This document shows positions 60,504 to 64,000 of a stretch of 64,000 bases of DNA, one piece after another (the stretch's first letter is position 1; the number at the start of each line of letters is the position of its first letter). Both the position numbers and the translations under genes were made by a program. Under the pieces are notes generated by a model, which saw only the letters and a program-made list of their open reading frames with translations, searched no databases and was not told the origin of the DNA. Location: assembly GCA_014904845.1 (NCBI GenBank), contig MU119329.1, positions 1,510 to 65,509 of the forward strand, written 5' to 3'. This stretch comes from Acephala macrosclerotiorum (Eukaryota; Ascomycota; Leotiomycetes; Helotiales; Mollisiaceae).

Positions 60504-61508
60504 TTATGGCAATAACTGCCCCCTACAGCTCACATAAATCCTCTTGAAGAAATCCACCTGCGCGTGAAGCGTCTGTCCCTCGTCCTCCAACTCAGTCTGT
60601 TCACCCTCCATCGCATCAATATGCTTCTTCGCCAAGTCAAGCACCTCAATCTTACTCAACGGCTTTTGCGCGTTCAACAAACCCATCCCACCAGTTGCTG
60701 ATGCAACAACATCCTTTGGTAACGCTGCCAATAAAGTTGCAAATTCGTCATTCATTCTTCCTCGATACTGCTTTTCTGCGGAAGTGTGTTCTGAAACGCG
60801 ATTTTGGCGAGCCCTCTTGCTAGAGCCTGTTTTCGAAGTGTTTAACTTGGACGAACTCGAGGCCATTGACGGTTGCTAGATATCTCAGTCAGCCGTTTGT
60901 CTCGGGCCTAAAGTAAAGCAAACCGTAGAGCCACTTTTCTGGGAAGCCGATTTATCCGAATGTTTGTGCTCTTGTTGGTGGGACTTTTTTGGCTTTGGGG
61001 CAACAATCGAAGAGTCTGCCGGTTGGAAAGCGAAGTCAGCCGTGGCCATATTCTTGTACGAAGCAGAAGTCTGTCCAGAGTATTGAGTACCAGTAGGATA
61101 CGATGGCGACGTCGGATGGTAGGGATTTGACATTCCCAAACTGGTATAGTTGCTAATGTTGACAGGGCTACTAGTATGCCCAAAGCTAGTTGAGCCATAG
61201 TCGACGCTTCCACGTCCGTGGCTGGATGGAGTTGAGATCTGCTGTTCATCCCATTGTTGCCAAGAGGTAGCGTTTCCGAAGCTTGCATCAAATGGATTCC
61301 ATGAAAGCTCTCCTTCAGGGCTGTAAAGTGGTGCGGAAGAATCTTCGGTCAGCGGAGGCTCAGCGTAGTCGTATTCGGGCTGCCAGATTGGGATAGCCAA
61401 CGGCCCAAGAGAAGCATCGTCTTCTTCTGTGCCAATGTAGTTCAAGCCATCACTATAGCTTACTTGCCTTTGGGCGAAGCCGTGCGTGGCGTATCTTTGC
61501 TCGCTCAT
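60504..61508 (-). CDS. bHLH transcription factor 2
   Basis: Two exons (61508-60924 and 60875-60504, 48-nt intron in phase 0) sum to 957 nt, or 318 aa. The start MSEQRYATHGF is the first ATG of the frame. The N-terminal 195 residues are Ser/Tyr/Pro-rich. The bHLH begins near residue 218: EHTSAEKQYRGRMNDEFATL, then a long loop (ASATGGMGLLNAQ) and helix 2 with KPLSKIEVLDLAKKHIDAME, followed by a short coil. The E and R of the DNA-contact pattern (E-K-x-Y-R-x-R) are kept, suggesting E-box binding. The usual His-Asn before the Glu is His-Thr here. It is related to the bHLH gene downstream, which shares K.YR.R.N..F..LL.ALP and KKHI, consistent with an old tandem duplication. Confidence 0.88.
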
Positions 61509-64000
61509 CCTGCGCTTTGTTAGTGTTCAATATCGGCTAGACGGTGTGCTGGTGAGGAAGAGACTCTTCTCTATTCTCTGGATCAAAGGAATAGAATCAT
61601 CTATCCCCAGTCCTTGGTTTTAGAACAACTCGTCTCCAGGCCTAGGCTAGACCTATGTAACTCACAAATTGCGCTACCAAATCCAGGTGGGAGCTCTGCA
61701 AAGAGGGTCAGGTTTGCTCCTTGTAAATCTGTGCCAAAACAGCGTACGAATGTCAAGTCGTCAGCTGCACATGAACTTCCGAAACAAAAAATGCTTAGTT
61801 GAGAAGCTTGAAGGAGTTTTCTACTTCCTTCCTACGCTTCTGATGCTGGCAGATGGTGTAGAATCCTCCTTACCGGTCGAGTCATGGGAAACCCAGGATA
61901 TGGTGGGAACGTTCAGACCTCGTAGATTCGTGAAAGCGCTAGCGCGGCCCTGTGGATGCGCAGGTGATGGGCAGAACCCCGCGGAGCTCGATCATGGCCC
62001 ATTTCTCGATTTGCACTGCTCGTATATTCACACGTGAGAGCACAGGCCGAGCCGTGATACCAATGAAAGAGATGCGAAAGCTGTTGAATGGGTGTGGCGA
62101 AGAGATATCGATAGGTGTCTTCCACAAAGTGGATTGGGCGGGACTGACGGCTTTTTTGGGTGCCAGTAACGTGGGGTCCGCCCCTGATAGCGTGCCACTG
62201 ACTTCCTGCATTAAATATGCATGTATCGAACGATGTTACGGAACAACCTCCGGGTCACAAAAAGATTGGATGAGGATTTAATGAGAATTTAGAACCGTCG
62301 TCACATGAATGACTCTCCTGAAATGCTCGATAAGAGGCCAGCCCTGATCCCAAGCGAGCCCAATTGAACGACGAGAACAGCGCAACTTGAACGTAGGAAA
62401 ACACAAAGTACGATGAATGCAAATCCGTTCTGATGGAAGAGCAAGACCGCTTGGTCTATCGAAAAAATTCTTTTCGTCCACGAATTCGGAAAATACCTCC
62501 CCGAAAATTGGCAAATCTTATGAAACTCTTCAAAGAAAGAACGAAAGTGCTTTCAACGAGCGCTGAGAAAGCTTGAGAAGAAAGCTGAGATATAAAGAAA
62601 AGAATTGAGCGAGGATTTTGGAGATGGAAATCCCATGCTTGACGTCATATTGGCATAGGAAGCGGAAAGTTGGTAATTCCAAGTTTGGCTAAAGATATGG
62701 CCCAACTATCATTTTATAAATAAAAGAGATAATCTTCCTGTTAGGTCCATACATATCAAGCACATCAATTTCCGATTCAGCAGCTTCAATTACTTCATTT
62801 TACAACCATAAATTATTGCATGACGATCAAGTTGCTATTGTCACAAACTGTCTTCACGTTTCAATGCAATGCCGTTGGGAATGGCTGGTTTGATTGAGAT
62901 GAGCTATCACCATGTGTAGCCCAGATAGTAATTCAATAATCCCATGTTATCCCTTGAGAAATGTCCAAGATCATCTTCAGGTCCTTCTTTTGTGCCGTCA
63001 GAATTGGTATGCAATATAGCCGGGTTCCTTCATCAGAATGCTTCCCACCAATCGAATTACTGCGAGTATGTACCCAAACGCCTGCTTCAGGGCTCTTCAT
63101 CGTAAGCTCGGGATCTATTCAGCAGACTAGACCCACCTCACATTTGGAAGTTATGCTTCTGCTTCCCTCTTTCCTGCATGAAGCTTGTATAGCGTATATT
63201 CTGCAAGGACTCGGCGAGATGCGTACGATTTTCGCGGAGTTCCAACGATGCGTGTTTGTTTGCAGCAGATAGTGTTCGCGTCGAGGAAGGCGTAGTGTGT
63301 TTTTGAGGTTGAATGCCTGATCGTGTTCGGATCTTGAAATATATATGTGTATCGTGTCCGATGAAACCTTCTGAAGTCCTCCACTGCCTCGTAATTATAA
63401 AGGTTTTGGTTGATCTTAGTGCTGGCTGTAGGATTCGGATGCCTTCGCGCGTGAGGTGTTGTTGGTAAGATGTGATTACTTTACGTCGTTGGCAGAAGTT
63501 CGCAAGATCTCAGAGTAGTACCAAGGCTGTCCTCCACCTCAACCCCATGCACGGATGTCTGAAGAGGACACAGGAAGTCGAGAAGGTAGGATCGGAAGGC
63601 CACTGTCGGATGTTTCCAGGCGTAGGAGTCGAAGTGATCGTTGCGCCAGCGTGGCGTTGAGGCTCGAGAACGCATTTTTATCGAGAGAATCAAAGCTGAT
63701 ACATCTGCAGGCTATTTCTCAAGTCAGCATTGCACTGTGCTCCTTAGTATAAAGCATAATTAGATGATGATAGCTGATCCAGTTGTTGTTGTTGTGCTCG
63801 TGGCTGGCAGTGAATGTGCTTTCTGGAGCTTTGCGAGTGTCTCCGGGACCTGATTCTTGTTTAGAAGTCTTGACTTGTAACTGAGCTTCGAATAGACTGG
63901 AGAATGAATTCGAGTGGAATATCGGTGTTGAGATGTGTTTTTGCGAAAGATTTGAAAAGATTCCAGGCCGCAGGGCCCCTGCACACCGTCGTCTAGAGTT
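61509..64000. other. intergenic region to the window end
   Basis: Upstream region of bHLH gene 2 and beyond. Short open frames on both strands (for example 62961-63272) have no recognisable motifs, and no repeat ends are seen. Confidence 0.35.

Noticed and set aside
1..64000. CRISPR arrays, operons or ribosome-binding sites
   Set aside because: Spliceosomal introns and gene content show a fungal nuclear genome. No regularly spaced direct repeats were seen.

Overview
The window looks like a stretch of a filamentous ascomycete nuclear genome (Pezizomycotina; a Leotiomycetes/Helotiales-type fungus is my best guess, by inference only). Genes have short introns of about 40-110 nt with GT...AG ends and CTAAC-like branch sites. 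There are Zn(II)2Cys6 transcription factors, a sterol-glucosyltransferase-like enzyme, a tyrosinase relic and a cAMP-receptor-like GPCR. Mobile DNA shows the G-to-A/C-to-T decay expected of repeat-induced point mutation (RIP).

Layout. 0.2-2.4 kb: a broken minus-strand copy of a prolyl-4-hydroxylase-like (2OG oxygenase) family. 3.0-5.4 kb: an intact sterol 3-beta-glucosyltransferase-like gene. 8.8-14.7 kb: a compact trio of Zn2Cys6 regulator, NmrA-like NAD(P)-binding protein (divergent from the regulator) and MFS transporter. 15.9-21.4 kb: a C-terminal relic of the same oxygenase-like family, a Snf5-tail-like zinc-finger fragment, and a long, damaged oxygenase-like gene. 21.9-23.9 kb: a 2,065-bp very AT-rich element with 125-bp terminal inverted repeats and a TA duplication. 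25.3-27.1 kb: a four-exon PD-(D/E)XK nuclease-like gene. 27.8-31.6 kb: a 247-bp MITE, a tyrosinase pseudogene and a dead Tc1/mariner element. 32.6-33.6 kb: a coiled-coil protein with a CHORD-like zinc-binding tail. 35.7-42.7 kb: gene-poor, with a MITE and a dispersed repeat. 42.8-44.3 kb: a GPCR. 44.9-45.9 kb: an alpha/beta-hydrolase pseudogene. 47.5-53.5 kb: a second copy of the MITE, a 741-bp hairpin-ended inverted-repeat element, the second copy of the dispersed repeat and gene relics. 55.0-56.4 kb: a Zn2Cys6 regulator with one frame change. 57.6-61.5 kb: two related bHLH regulators.

How it fits together. Clearly intact genes are the glucosyltransferase, the regulator/NmrA/MFS trio, the nuclease-like gene, the CHORD-like gene, the GPCR and the bHLH pair. 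For the glucosyltransferase, NmrA, MFS, nuclease-like, CHORD-like, GPCR and second bHLH genes the proposed exons sum to an uninterrupted frame. The rest is accessory, repeat-rich sequence in which at least six genes are decaying. The most unusual content is the degenerate oxygenase-like family. It has three minus-strand loci in 21 kb, a shared N-terminal VWVIEDS motif and a C-terminal IDLT-type motif, and two iron-binding histidines that appear to be replaced. The second is the PD-(D/E)XK-like gene lying between two TA-duplicating elements.
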